Shown here one piece after another: positions 51,918 through 61,273 of a stretch of DNA of 64,000 nt; the first letter of the stretch is position 1, and every line of letters starts with the position of its first letter. Location: positions 1,254,163-1,318,162 of the forward strand of contig CAWBSE010000003.1 of assembly GCA_963791425.1 (NCBI GenBank). Direction: 5' to 3'. The notes beneath the pieces were generated by a model. That model saw only the letters and a program-made list of their open reading frames with translations. It was not told where the DNA came from and ran no database searches. The DNA comes from DATBLE01 sp963791425 (GTDB lineage Bacteria > Actinomycetota > Thermoleophilia > Gaiellales > Gaiellaceae). The position numbers and the translations under genes are program-made.

Positions 51918-53171
51918 TTACGGCACCTTCACCATCACGGCGCGCGTCTGCGTCGTGGCGCGGCCGTTCGTCTTGAGGACGATCTTGAACGTCGCGGTGC
52001 CGCTGCCCTTTGCCGCCTTGACCGGGATCGAGATCACGGTCGACTTCCCCGCGGCGACCTTTACGCTCGCCTTCCCCGAGACGCCCTTGCCGGTCAGGCT
52101 TGCCGTCGCGTCGATCTGCGCGGGACACGCCACGCCCGCGAGCGTGTACTTCACCTTCGCGACGCCGCCCGACACGGCGATCGTCCCCGGCACGACTGCG
52201 TGGCCGGGTCTCGACCGGTCTTCGACGAAGTGGACGACGCCCGCGGCCTGGATCAGCACGTAGACGTCGCCCTTGGGTCCGACTGCGATGTCCCTGGCGA
52301 CGTACGGGAGGTTCACGGTCGCGAGCTTCTTCCCCGTCGGCGAGTACTTCACCATCGCGCTGCCGTTCACGCTGTACGGCGCGAGGACGTTGCAGTCGAG
52401 GTCGACGCCGATCCCGCGGGTTCCGTCGCCGCTCGCCAGCTTGATCGAGCTCATGAGCTTTCCGTCCGCTGAGAAGCGCTGAACCCGGTCGGTGAGGCCG
52501 CCAGCGTTGCTCGCGGATCGGCTGAGATAGATGCTGCCGTCCGGCGAGGCTTCGATGTCGTCCGCCCGCGACAACGCCTGTCCGCCAAGAAGCGGACCTG
52601 CAGGATCCCACCCGCTCGCGGTCTTGGCGAAGCGGTGGAAGCCGCCCTTCTCCGTTCCCTCGACCGCGCCGAGCACGCTGCCGTCGAACGCTACGGCAAC
52701 GTCGCGGGCGAGCTCGCCGTGCGGCGCCGGCAGCGTCGTCTGGAACGCGCCGCTGCTCGAGAACTGCTCATAGCGCCCGTTCGGGTCGTCGGCGACCCAG
52801 ATGGTTCCGTCAGGCGCGATCGCAAGATCCTCCGGGTTGCCGAACTGGCCGTCCCCGGTGCCCTGCGATCCCCACTTGCGCAGGAACCTCCCTGTCGCGG
52901 AGAAGACCTGAACGCGGGTGTTGTCACTGTCCGCGACGTAGACGTTGCCGGCCTTGTCGACGGCGATCCCGCCTCCGTTGGTCGCGAACTGGCCGTTCCC
53001 GGTCCCGGTCTTCCCCCAGGTCCCGGCGAGCTTGTAGCCGCCTCCCGGCGCCGCCGCCCGGCGAGCCGCGGTCGCTCCAGCGATGTAGACCGCGGCGACG
53101 ACGAGCGCGACCACGAGTGTCAGCGACCACAGTCGACGGTTGCACGGCCTGCTCGCTTCACGCTTACGCAT
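51918..53171 (-). CDS. Membrane-anchored or secreted NHL-repeat propeller protein
   Basis: 417 residues: an N-terminal membrane segment (LWSLTLVVALVVAAVYIAG, about 14-32), then about five NHL/beta-propeller repeats (GIAVDKAGNVYVADSDNTRVQVFS; DLAIAPDGTIWVADDPNGRYEQFS; DIAVGPKGDVYVL) and a C-terminal beta-sandwich-like domain (SGKASVKVAAGKSTVISIPVKAAKGSGTATFKIVL). Likely extracytoplasmic binding or scaffold role. ATG 53171 overlaps the preceding gene's stop by 8 bases. Confidence 0.82.
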   Translation of the reverse strand: MRKREASRPCNRRLWSLTLVVALVVAAVYIAGATAARRAAAPGGGYKLAGTWGKTGTGNGQFATNGGGIAVDKAGNVYVADSDNTRVQVFSATGRFLRKWGSQGTGDGQFGNPEDLAIAPDGTIWVADDPNGRYEQFSSSGAFQTTLPAPHGELARDVAVAFDGSVLGAVEGTEKGGFHRFAKTASGWDPAGPLLGGQALSRADDIEASPDGSIYLSRSASNAGGLTDRVQRFSADGKLMSSIKLASGDGTRGIGVDLDCNVLAPYSVNGSAMVKYSPTGKKLATVNLPYVARDIAVGPKGDVYVLIQAAGVVHFVEDRSRPGHAVVPGTIAVSGGVAKVKYTLAGVACPAQIDATASLTGKGVSGKASVKVAAGKSTVISIPVKAAKGSGTATFKIVLKTNGRATTQTRAVMVKVP

Positions 53172-53439
53172 CTCTGTTCTCCTTTCGCTCTCGGGACGGG
53201 TGGTTCACGGCCGGCACGATTCGCTCGAACTGGAGCCCGGCCCGACGCCCCGCCTCGTCAAGCGACTCCGCTGACGGGGCGTCGAAGAGGTGGAAGACCG
53301 TCTCGTCGCCGGGCAGGTACGTCGTCTCGACGTAGACGACGCGTGCGTCGCTGTCCGCCGTCGTCCGTGCACGCTCACATGCGTCCTCGAACGCGGCCGA
53401 GGATGCGGCAACGTACGACTCGACGAGGAATCTCGGCAC
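53164..53439 (-). CDS. DUF4242-like small protein
   Basis: About 91 residues from GTG 53439 (PRFLVESYVAASSAAFEDACE, then VVYVETTYLPGDETVFHLFDAPS), a pattern of the small DUF4242 family, often listed as nickel-binding; function uncertain. GGAGG lies very close upstream of this GTG, so an earlier start is possible. It lies between the LAL regulator and the NHL gene and overlaps the latter. Confidence 0.62.
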   Translation of the reverse strand: MPRFLVESYVAASSAAFEDACERARTTADSDARVVYVETTYLPGDETVFHLFDAPSAESLDEAGRRAGLQFERIVPAVNHPSRERKENRDA

Positions 53440-53497
53440 GCCCTCCAGCCTGGGCTCCCCGCCGCCCGGCCGAAACCGGGAAACCCCCACACTTTGC

Positions 53498-56341
53498 TCA
53501 GACGTGGTCGCCGAGGCGGCGCGCAAGCTCCGTGCGTGAGCGGACGCCGAGCTTGCGATACACACGGGTGAGGGCCGATTCCACCGTCTTCGGCGTCACG
53601 AACAGCGTCGCCGCGACCTCCCGGTTCGTCATCCCCCCGCCGACGAGCTCGGCGATTCGCTGCTCGGTCGGGGTGAGGTCGTCGCTCGACAGGGCGCGGC
53701 CCCCGATGCGCGCTCGCTCCTCGCGGGTGCGCTCGGCCCAGAGCGACGCGCCGAGCTCCTCGAAGCGCTCGAGCGCCTCGGCGAGCATCGCGTGCGCGTC
53801 CGACCGTCGCTGCAACCGGCGCAGGACGCGCCCGAGAGCCAGCCGCGTGCGCGCCCGTTCGAGCGGGAGGGGCACGGACTCCTCGACGGCGACCGCCCGC
53901 TCGAGCGTGGAGCAGGCGGCGTCGAGGTTACCCTCTGCAGCCTCGACTGCTCCGCGGGCACGAGCCGCCAACGGTGCGATCCAGGGCGCGTCGTGCCCGG
54001 CGCAACGCGCGTCGAACTCGCGCATCACCTGCGCTGCCGATGCGAGGTCGCCCGTCCCGGCGAGCGCCTCGACCTCGTCGAGGATGAACAAGAGCATGTT
54101 CGGCTCTCCGATCGTCATCTCCTCCGCGAGCAACCTGGCGCGGCGGAGCGGAGGGATCGCAGCCTTCGGATCTCCCGACGACAGCTCCAGCAGGCCCTCG
54201 AGCTGGAGCGCGCCTCTCAGGTTGTGAAGCTCGCCGGCCGGCTCGGCGCGCGCGACGACGGTCGCCAGGAGCGACCGCGCCTCGGCCGCTTCTCCGCGAA
54301 GCACGGCGAGGTGGGCCGACGTGCGCAGCGCCGGCAGGTACAGGAGACCCGTCTGCTCGGCGAGGTCCCGCAGGTCCCCGCCGTGCTCCTCCGCGCGAAC
54401 CCATTCCCCCGAAGCGATCGCGACCGCCGCGAGCCCGAAGTGACACCACACCTCGGTCCGCACGTCACCCCTCTCGGTGGCGCGCGCAAGCATCGTCTCG
54501 TAGGCACTCTGCGCCCCGGCGAGCTCCAGGGCGAACCGCAGGATGTCGGCTGCGAAGGCGCTCGGGCACCCGTCCAGCTCGGGAAGCTCGATCGTCGATT
54601 CGAGCTCGAGCCCGCGGTCGAGCGGGTGGCGCCAGTCGGGATGCCCGGCCATTTTCCGCACCAGCGCCTGCATCGCCGTTGCGGAGGCGAGGGCTTGCGG
54701 GTCTGCGAGCGGTTCCGCGGCGAGAACTGCGGCGTCGGCGTGCTCGAGGGCGCGGTTGAGGTTGCCGACGTAGCAGAGGGTCTGGGCGAGACCGCGGTGT
54801 GCCTGCCAGGCGATCATGGGATCGTCAGTTTCCAGCGCCTCCTCGAGGGCCGGCACGGACGCTTCCCCGCCGACCGTCTCGTCGAGCAACAACCCGAGAC
54901 GGCAGAGCGCCTCCCATCGCATCGGGCCCTCTCCGGTCGCGACGGTCTCGAGGAGCGCGCGGGCTCCCTCCGCCTCGCCTGCTCGAAAATGCGCTTCCGC
55001 TGCCGACACCAGCCGCCGGGCCTGCGCCGATTCCGACCTCGATGGAGTGAGCCTCGCCGCCTGCTCGTAGAGGCCGGCGCCGGCCTCGTGCGCACCTCGG
55101 CGACACGCCGTCTCGGCCGCGGCTTCGAGCTCCTCCGCGACCTGTTCGTCGGGGCCGGTCCCCGCGAGCGCAAGATGGCGGGCGCGCTCCTCCGAGGACT
55201 CCGCGAGCTGCGCGAGCTGTGAGTGGACGCGGGTACGGTGGAGTTCCCCGGCGTCTCCGTAGACCGTCGACGCAAGCAGGGGATGGGAGAAGGCGACCTG
55301 GCCGTCGACAAGCACGAGCACACCGTGCTCGACCGCCTCGTCGATCTCGGGAGCGTTGGCCAGGCGCATGAGCTGCTCGGGCCGCACGCGGCCCGCGGCC
55401 GCAATTGCGACGAGGAGCCTCCGTGCTCGCGACGACAGCGGCTCGAGGCGCGCCCGGAGGACCTCGGCGAGCGACTCGGGAACGTCGAGCGCCACCTCGT
55501 TCGGCCCTGCGGCCGCAACAACGCGTGCGAGCTCGATCGCATGGAGGGGATTGCCGCCGCTGATCGAGTGAAGCCGAACTGCCTTGGGCCGGGAGAGCGA
55601 CGCACCGAGCCGGCCGTGGACGACCCGGTGCAGCGCGCCGACGCTCAGCGGGCCCGGCTGCAACCGCTGCGCCGCATGCACCCAATTCGAATCTCCGAGC
55701 CGGAGCGGTCCACGTCCGGCGCCCATACGGGTCGCGAGGGCCACGACGACGTCGTCATCCGGGCGCAGGTTCCGCAGCGCGTACGTCAGCACGGTTCGTG
55801 ACGAGGCGTCGAGCCACTGGACGTCGTCGATTGCGATCATGACGCCCCGCTGTGCAGCGATGGCGCGCAACACGGACAGGGCTCCCAGCGCGACCGCCGT
55901 CTCGTCCAGGCTCGAGCCCGGGATGTCGCGGAGACGCAGCGCCCCCTCGAGCGCGCGAAGGCGCGGCGGCGGCGTCTCTCGGTCGACGGTCTCCAGGGCG
56001 GGCTCGAGTAGGCTCGCAAGCGCCCCGTACAACACCGCTGTCTCCACCTCGGCCGGGCGGCTCGCCAGGACGAGAGAGCCCGCGTCCCGGGCGAGGCGGA
56101 CAGCTGCTTCCAGCAGCGTGGTCTTCCCGATCCCGCCCTCTCCCTCGATCTCGAGCAGGCCGGGGCGTGACCCGTGGAACCAACTCGCGATCGCGTCGAG
56201 CTCCGCGACGCGCCCGACGATCGGAGACCGCGTGAGGGGCGGAGGCCGGGAGAAGGGAGCGCCGCGGGTCGGCAGTTCTGTCGCGTCGCCGGCCGACGAG
56301 CCGCACGCGGCGCTCGTGTCCCCGTCCGAACGCCGCTGCAT
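53498..56341 (-). CDS. LuxR-family large ATP-binding (LAL) transcriptional regulator
   Basis: 947 residues: an AAA/NACHT-like ATPase at the N terminus (IVGRVAELDAIASW, Walker A EGEGGIGKTTLLE, Walker B VMIAIDDVQWLD), a long TPR-like helical middle (about 330-870), and a C-terminal LuxR helix-turn-helix (LTPTEQRIAELVGGGMTNREVAATLFVTPKTVESALTRVYRKLGV). LAL proteins are ligand- and ATP-dependent activators. It probably controls the NHL and DUF4242 genes directly downstream. ATG 56341. Confidence 0.92.
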   Translation of the reverse strand: MQRRSDGDTSAACGSSAGDATELPTRGAPFSRPPPLTRSPIVGRVAELDAIASWFHGSRPGLLEIEGEGGIGKTTLLEAAVRLARDAGSLVLASRPAEVETAVLYGALASLLEPALETVDRETPPPRLRALEGALRLRDIPGSSLDETAVALGALSVLRAIAAQRGVMIAIDDVQWLDASSRTVLTYALRNLRPDDDVVVALATRMGAGRGPLRLGDSNWVHAAQRLQPGPLSVGALHRVVHGRLGASLSRPKAVRLHSISGGNPLHAIELARVVAAAGPNEVALDVPESLAEVLRARLEPLSSRARRLLVAIAAAGRVRPEQLMRLANAPEIDEAVEHGVLVLVDGQVAFSHPLLASTVYGDAGELHRTRVHSQLAQLAESSEERARHLALAGTGPDEQVAEELEAAAETACRRGAHEAGAGLYEQAARLTPSRSESAQARRLVSAAEAHFRAGEAEGARALLETVATGEGPMRWEALCRLGLLLDETVGGEASVPALEEALETDDPMIAWQAHRGLAQTLCYVGNLNRALEHADAAVLAAEPLADPQALASATAMQALVRKMAGHPDWRHPLDRGLELESTIELPELDGCPSAFAADILRFALELAGAQSAYETMLARATERGDVRTEVWCHFGLAAVAIASGEWVRAEEHGGDLRDLAEQTGLLYLPALRTSAHLAVLRGEAAEARSLLATVVARAEPAGELHNLRGALQLEGLLELSSGDPKAAIPPLRRARLLAEEMTIGEPNMLLFILDEVEALAGTGDLASAAQVMREFDARCAGHDAPWIAPLAARARGAVEAAEGNLDAACSTLERAVAVEESVPLPLERARTRLALGRVLRRLQRRSDAHAMLAEALERFEELGASLWAERTREERARIGGRALSSDDLTPTEQRIAELVGGGMTNREVAATLFVTPKTVESALTRVYRKLGVRSRTELARRLGDHV

Positions 56342-56920
56342 GCATCAAGCGTACGCCGCCTCAGCCCTCGGGGCGATCGCGGGTGGAACCTAGAGCGTTG
56401 GTGCCGGCTACGTCGCAGCGCGACTGTCGGCCGCGATGATCCACCAGGACGACGAACGATTCGCGGCCACCAGGCGACACTCAGAGTGTCGTTCTGCCAC
56501 CGTGCTGGCCGAGACCGGTTTCGTTCCGCTCGGTGGTGTTCCAGACGCGCGGAGCGGCATGACTGGCGAGGCACGCACAGGCTGAGAGACGCCGATCCTC
56601 GTGAAGTCGTCATGGCTCGGCGAAGCCGGGCGGACTTCACGAGGGAGTGGAGCTAGCCGGACTCGAACCGGCGACCTCCTGGGTTCGGACCAGGAGGTCG
56701 ATTGGCCCGCGCTCCTCTTAACCGAAGGATCACGCTTCTGCAGGAGGCAACGCTGGGCCGCCAATACGGTCACGCTTCTAGTCAGAACCGTGGCTCTGGC
56801 GAGAGCACGCTCGCGCAGGCGGGTGTCTCTTGACTTGGTGGTAGGCGCATGTGATCCTCGGGACATCGGTACGGGGCTCGGATTTGGTGGGCGTTTACGG
56901 CGCATTGGTTCACGCTCGGC
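56342..56920. other. Intergenic stretch of about 580 bases
   Basis: Holds the tRNA fragment at 56647-56706 and no supported gene; the open frames are short and cross the fragment. Confidence 0.5.
56647..56706 (-). other. tRNA 3'-end fragment, copy 2, with hairpin
   Basis: The minus strand reads AGGTCGCCGGTTCGAGTCCGG then CTAGCTCCA as in copy 1. It carries an insertion that makes a perfect hairpin, CGACCTCCTGG/CCAGGAGGTCG (56671-56700). The anticodon loop TCCGAAC lacks the normal U33, arguing against a functional tRNA. Confidence 0.55.
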
Positions 56921-57754
56921 GTGCGGGTTGCAACAGTGAATCCGGTGGATCGAGGGGATGCGCGTACACACAGGCTGCTTCGGGCACGGGCGAACCGGAC
57001 TGTTGCGGCTGCGCTGGTTGTGATCGCAGTTGGCGCTGGCGCGGCCGCAGCGGGCGTAGCCGGCGGTTCGTCTGGGCGCTCGACGCAGACCGCGACCGAC
57101 AAGCTTGCCCTCACGATCGTTTACACCGGTTCTGGGAGCGGCATGATCGTGCAGCACAACGACAACCGACCGGGTCATGCCGGCCCAGCGTTCGACGACA
57201 CCCTTACCAAGAAAGCCAGCTGGAAGATCTCCTGGCCTGTCACGATCGAGGGCGGCAACATCAGGGTGGGCGACCCTACCGGCGAGGTGTTCGGCACGGC
57301 GCGGGCTGTGGTTCTCTCCGAGCCGGGGTTGTCGTGTGCGGGGTATCTCCGGAAGCCGGGCGCGATTGTCGGGAAGCCCTACATCCCGACCCTGTTTCAG
57401 GTCATCAAGACGACTCCGACGTCGTTCACGATACGACTGGAAGGGCTACCGCTTAACTGGGCCGATGCGGACTCGAAGGATCTTGTCTCGGTCGACGTCA
57501 TCGGGTCGACGGCGAACAGCAGTTGCTTCGCCGCACTCGGGGCGATAGCGGTCGCGCACACCAATAGTCCTGCGGTGACCGCGTGGTTTAAGGGCGTCGA
57601 CCCCGTGTTCACGATTTCGAAGGCCGACAACTACCTGAAAGTGCGCCCGAACACGTTTGGCAAGAAATGGCAGTTCCCGCCAGTCGCCGATCAGAAGCAG
57701 GTGACCCTGGCCTGGAGGTCGCGGATAACGATCGCCGGACAGGGTCCAGGTTAG
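56921..57754 (+). CDS. Secreted or anchored hypothetical protein
   Basis: 277 residues from GTG 56921. A membrane segment (VAAALVVIAVGAGAAAAGVAGG, about 28-49) is followed by a Ser/Thr-rich linker and a beta-rich domain with two Cys (GLSCAGYLRKPGAIVGKPYIP and SSCFAALGAIAVAHTN). No family recognised. It lies 30 bases upstream of another secreted-type gene, so the two may be one operon. Confidence 0.62.
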   Translation: MRVATVNPVDRGDARTHRLLRARANRTVAAALVVIAVGAGAAAAGVAGGSSGRSTQTATDKLALTIVYTGSGSGMIVQHNDNRPGHAGPAFDDTLTKKASWKISWPVTIEGGNIRVGDPTGEVFGTARAVVLSEPGLSCAGYLRKPGAIVGKPYIPTLFQVIKTTPTSFTIRLEGLPLNWADADSKDLVSVDVIGSTANSSCFAALGAIAVAHTNSPAVTAWFKGVDPVFTISKADNYLKVRPNTFGKKWQFPPVADQKQVTLAWRSRITIAGQGPG

Positions 57755-57784
57755 TGCAGACGACGCCGGAGATCGTCCGCGCCT

Positions 57785-58996
57785 ATGCGAGCCAGCGGTG
57801 GCAGAGACCTCGTTCCGATCTATCGGGACGTCTTCTTTGCGGAAGCCGGTTACGACGCGGTACGCGACACCCTGTTGGCTAGCTGGTACGGCTTGAAGCC
57901 ACCCGATATCCAGAAGTACATCGGTCCCGCGTTCTTCAAGCGTACGTTCTTCCCCGTGGTCACGGAGATCGACCAGACCATCGCCAAGACGTTGGCGCTG
58001 CTCGAAAACGCCTACAACGATCCCCCGCTCGCTGACTACGCGCGCGTGGCACGAGTCGCGAAGGCCAACGTGTCGTCGCAACTTCCGTCGTGTGCTGCCG
58101 CCGCGGCGGCGGCACGGAGCTTTTGCGAACGATTCCGCAAAGCCGCTATCGACTGGACTGCGGCGCTCGGACGTGTGGAGGGTCTGGCGCAGGCTCTGGC
58201 GACGACGGTCGGCCGTGAGAGTGGTGCCGCCAAGGCCCACGATGCGAAAGCGCTCCTGCTCCAGCAGCACGCTGGCTTGGCGCTCATCCCCAAACTTCGG
58301 GCAGCGGACAGCAGCGAGGAGGCGGCTGCAAGGGAGCTTGCCGCGGCAATGAGATCGGGACATTTCGATCCTCGGCTGACGGCTGACCAGGCGCAGCACG
58401 GGATCGCGCTCTTCCTCCACGAGCTCGCCGCTCGGGGTGTGTCGGCGCAGGATGTGGATGCGATTCTCGACGGGGCAGTTCTGCAAGCGCGGCCGCTGGA
58501 CCTCGTTGCGTTGCTCGATGGGAAGCTCTCTGCGCCCTCGCCCCCGGCGAAACCGTCCGCTCCGCACCCCGCCGCCAGGACGATCAGCTCCGTGACCTTT
58601 GGAGGCAGTCCTCGCGCCCCGTCGATAGTCGTTCGCGGCCAGAATCTCGGCACGCAACCGGCACCGAACCCGTCCGGGAGCCCGTCGAACCAGCCGCCGC
58701 TCTGCCCGGTCACGATCCAGGGCAACGCCGGTCTCGACTACGGCACCAGCCTCTACCTCAACAACACCACGGCCAACTGGGCCGCAGGCCGCTACCGGCC
58801 CAGCTCCAACGAGCTCGACTGCATCGGCTTGATCGTGACCAAGTTCACCCCGACCGAGGTCGACTACCGCCTCGGCAGCGCCTACCAACAGTTCTCCCCC
58901 AAATACCAGCTCGCCGCCGGCGACACCGTCCAAGTCGCCGTCAACGGCACCACCAAAACCGTCCACGTCAAATACGGCGCCACAGTCACCAACTAG
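57785..58996 (+). CDS. Hypothetical protein with C-terminal IPT/TIG-like domain
   Basis: 403 residues. The N-terminal 260 residues are helical (TIAKTLALLENAYNDPPLADYAR, HDAKALLLQQHAGLALIP, Ala-rich). After a Pro-rich linker (APSPPAKPSAPHPAA) comes a beta domain (ISSVTFGGSPRAPSIVVRGQNLGT) typical of the first strands of IPT/TIG folds, to the C terminus. No signal is visible at ATG 57785, so the real start may lie elsewhere or a frameshift may separate it from the upstream gene. R12 follows the stop by 14 bases. Confidence 0.6.
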   Translation: MRASGGRDLVPIYRDVFFAEAGYDAVRDTLLASWYGLKPPDIQKYIGPAFFKRTFFPVVTEIDQTIAKTLALLENAYNDPPLADYARVARVAKANVSSQLPSCAAAAAAARSFCERFRKAAIDWTAALGRVEGLAQALATTVGRESGAAKAHDAKALLLQQHAGLALIPKLRAADSSEEAAARELAAAMRSGHFDPRLTADQAQHGIALFLHELAARGVSAQDVDAILDGAVLQARPLDLVALLDGKLSAPSPPAKPSAPHPAARTISSVTFGGSPRAPSIVVRGQNLGTQPAPNPSGSPSNQPPLCPVTIQGNAGLDYGTSLYLNNTTANWAAGRYRPSSNELDCIGLIVTKFTPTEVDYRLGSAYQQFSPKYQLAAGDTVQVAVNGTTKTVHVKYGATVTN

Positions 58997-59009
58997 CCTC
59001 GGCCACCAA

Positions 59010-59042
59010 TGTCAAGCGTCATTCCCGCACACTCGGGCAGGG
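59010..59042 (+). repeat. Cassette repeat R12
   Basis: GTCAAGCGTCATTCCCGCAC followed by ACTCGGGCAGGGAG. From this core on, the sequence matches the region starting at R3 in inverted orientation. Confidence 0.75.
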
Positions 59043-59135
59043 AGCCGTCATCTCCCACGATGTCGGTCGTCGCCGGCGAGCCTTCTCTGAGATAGTCACT
59101 CCCGAAGGACAACTCGACCGCGGACGGGAGCGAAG

Positions 59136-59399
59136 ATGCCAACAGTGATCGGCTACCACGAGGTGAAGGACACGCAGCACTGGCTCGCTTCGCCGAAGCG
59201 CGAAGAAGTGTTCGGCCCTCTCGGCGTCACCAACATTCGGACGTTCGTCGACCAAGAGACCCCGACGCGCGTGGCGGTGCTCATGGACGTTGCCGACATG
59301 AACGCCCTTATGACGGCGATGCAGAACCCGGAGATGGCCGACGCGATGGAACATGACGGCGTGCTGCCCGAGACTCTGGTGATCCTCACCGAAGCCTAG
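59136..59399 (+). CDS. Small conserved protein, copy B of a duplicated cassette gene
   Basis: 87 residues, identical to the 30007-30270 product except for three substitutions. The leader of about 90 bases (including GATAGTCACTCCCGAAGGAC-type sequence) and the tail up to R13 are also shared. Function unknown. It lies alone between R12 and R13. Confidence 0.75.
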   Translation: MPTVIGYHEVKDTQHWLASPKREEVFGPLGVTNIRTFVDQETPTRVAVLMDVADMNALMTAMQNPEMADAMEHDGVLPETLVILTEA

Positions 59400-59421
59400 G
59401 CCTCCGCTTCAGGGCACACCC

Positions 59422-59453
59422 GCTCGTGGGACATTCCCGAACACTTGCCCAGG
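59422..59453 (+). repeat. Cassette repeat R13
   Basis: GTGGGACATTCCCGAACACT followed by TGCCCAGG. Similarity with R2 ends within this core. Confidence 0.8.
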
Positions 59454-59464
59454 TCACGCGGCTG

Positions 59465-59866
59465 TCACCTGATCGCGGCGTTTGCGGCCACGCGGGCGCC
59501 CGTGTGGACAGCGATACCGGCCATCTTGCCGTCGATCAGTTCGCATTCGCCGGTATGAAGGCCGGCGCGAACCTCGAGACCGAGCTCAGGCATCGTTTCG
59601 ACGATCGCGCGAGCGCAGCTAATTGCACGTGCGGGTCCGTCGAAGGAAGCAAAGAAGCCGTCTCCTGCCGTGTCCAGTTCCTTGCCGCGGAAGCGCCCTA
59701 GCTGTGTTCGCACAGCCTCGTGGTGACGCTCCAGGAGCTCGCGCCAGGCGCGGTCGCCAAGCTCCGCAGCACGGGAGGACGCCCCGGAATGACCTTCCAG
59801 GATCGCGGCCTGCACGAACTCAAAGGCATCCCCGGCGAATGGCACCTCTACGCGGTGGCGCGCTGA
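59465..59866 (-). pseudogene. Scrambled class III cyclase fragment
   Basis: On the minus strand 59776-59465 encodes the cyclase core (RAAELGDRAWRELLERHH, DTAGDGFFASFDGP, AGLHTGECELIDGK) similar to the intact gene at 38644. Its C-terminal tail (MTFQDRGLHELKGIPGEWHL) is on the plus strand at 59786-59866, inverted relative to the core. The piece that should join them is missing. The remnant sits between R13 and R14. Confidence 0.75.
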
Positions 59867-59898
59867 TGTGCCCGTTCGCCCTGAGCAGCTAGGAAAAC

Positions 59899-59934
59899 GC
59901 TCAAGGGACATTCCCGAACACTCTGCCGGCGAGG
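59899..59934 (+). repeat. Cassette repeat R14
   Basis: CTCAAGGGACATTCCCGAAC followed by ACTCTGCCGGCGAGG. Confidence 0.8.
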
Positions 59935-59948
59935 AGCGTGGGCAGGGA

Positions 59949-61220
59949 TCAGGGGGTGAGATTCGCCCGAGGAATGACAACCCGGTCGAGCTTGCCCATC
60001 CCGTCGTGGATGCGGAAGATCATCGTCGGATTGAAGCTCGGATCGCCGTTCCGGTCGAACCTGAAGCTGCCGATGATCCCGTTGCGCGTGTGCGCCGAGA
60101 GCAGGTGCGCGTTGACCGACCTCCGGGTGCCGTCGGAGGCCGCGATCGCGTCGAGCAGCACCGCAGTCGCCTGGGCCGCGTAGGCGGGACCGCCCGAGCC
60201 GAGGTCCGGCGCTCCGAACAGCTTGTCGATCCGCCGTCCTTCAGGCGGGAGCTTTTCGGTCGGAAGCCCCGGAACGCTCACGTACATTCCCTCAACCGCC
60301 GCTCCAGCCGCCTGCACGAGGCCCTCGAAGTCACTGAAGCCGTCGGATCCGACAATCGTCGACCTCGGCAGGGCTGCGCGAAGTCCCGTGAGAAGTTTGC
60401 CGCAGTCGGGGCAGGGGAAACCGCCGAGGAAAACGGCGTCAGGACTCGTCTTGTCGATGACGCCGACCAGATCGTCGAAGCTGGTCTGGTCGGAGGCCCA
60501 GGAGGCCGTGCCCACGATCGAGAGGCCGATCTCCGAGGCCGCCTTCTGAAAAGCGCCTACCACGTTCAACCCGTATTCCTCGCCGTCGTCCAGGACGAAG
60601 ACGCGCCTGCCGCCGAGATCCTTGACGAGGAGAGCGTCGGCGACAGCCTGGGCGTCGTCCGGGGAGATGATTCGAACGAAGCTGCGGGTGCCCGTCGGGT
60701 AGTAACGCCCCGGCTCTCCCGGCCGAGTGCCGCCTCCCGCGTGCGTCAGCCCGACGTTCGTGTTGCTCGGACTGATCAGACCGAGAGGCCCCCCCGAGGC
60801 GCGGTTGAGAATCGGCAGCTCCGCGGCCGAGCAGTTTGAGCTCCATGTGCCGATCAGCCCGATGATGTTCGGGTTCTGCGCGTATGCTTTCGCATTCGCT
60901 GCGCACTTCGCCAGGGCACCTGAGCCCTGCTGCGGGCTCGAGTCGTCGCATGCCTGGTAGCCGACTGCATACCTGCCCGCCCTGTATCCGCGCCGAGCGA
61001 GTACGTACCGGATGGCCGCCTGCAGCTGGAGGGTCTTCCCACGCTTCGGGAAATACCGCACCGGGAAATCCGATGCGATGAGGACCTGGGGCGGCGTGCG
61101 GCCGTGGAACAGGGGCGAGCAGAACGACTGCGGCAGCGGCTGAACGGCGGTCGTGCTCGCGGCCGCAGCCGAAACCGCCCCGACGACGCCGATCGCCAGC
61201 AGAGTTGCGCCGATGCGCAT
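59949..61220 (-). CDS. Type-1 periplasmic ligand-binding protein (branched-chain amino acid receptor-like)
   Basis: 423 residues: a signal peptide (IGATLLAIGVVGAVSAAAAS) and a Peripla_BP_6-like domain (NIIGLIGTWSSNCSAAELPILN, GPLGLISPSNTNVGLT, RRVFVLDDGEEYGLNVVGAF, DAVFLGGFPCPDCGKLL). No permease or ATPase is adjacent, so it may serve as a receptor rather than a transporter subunit. ATG 61220 is preferred over upstream codons since it places the signal at the N terminus. It follows the BTAD-propeller gene on the same strand. Confidence 0.82.
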   Translation of the reverse strand: MRIGATLLAIGVVGAVSAAAASTTAVQPLPQSFCSPLFHGRTPPQVLIASDFPVRYFPKRGKTLQLQAAIRYVLARRGYRAGRYAVGYQACDDSSPQQGSGALAKCAANAKAYAQNPNIIGLIGTWSSNCSAAELPILNRASGGPLGLISPSNTNVGLTHAGGGTRPGEPGRYYPTGTRSFVRIISPDDAQAVADALLVKDLGGRRVFVLDDGEEYGLNVVGAFQKAASEIGLSIVGTASWASDQTSFDDLVGVIDKTSPDAVFLGGFPCPDCGKLLTGLRAALPRSTIVGSDGFSDFEGLVQAAGAAVEGMYVSVPGLPTEKLPPEGRRIDKLFGAPDLGSGGPAYAAQATAVLLDAIAASDGTRRSVNAHLLSAHTRNGIIGSFRFDRNGDPSFNPTMIFRIHDGMGKLDRVVIPRANLTP

Positions 61221-61273
61221 CGAACGCACACCGCAACTATGACCCCATGACATGAGCGTCGCAAGGACGCCGG

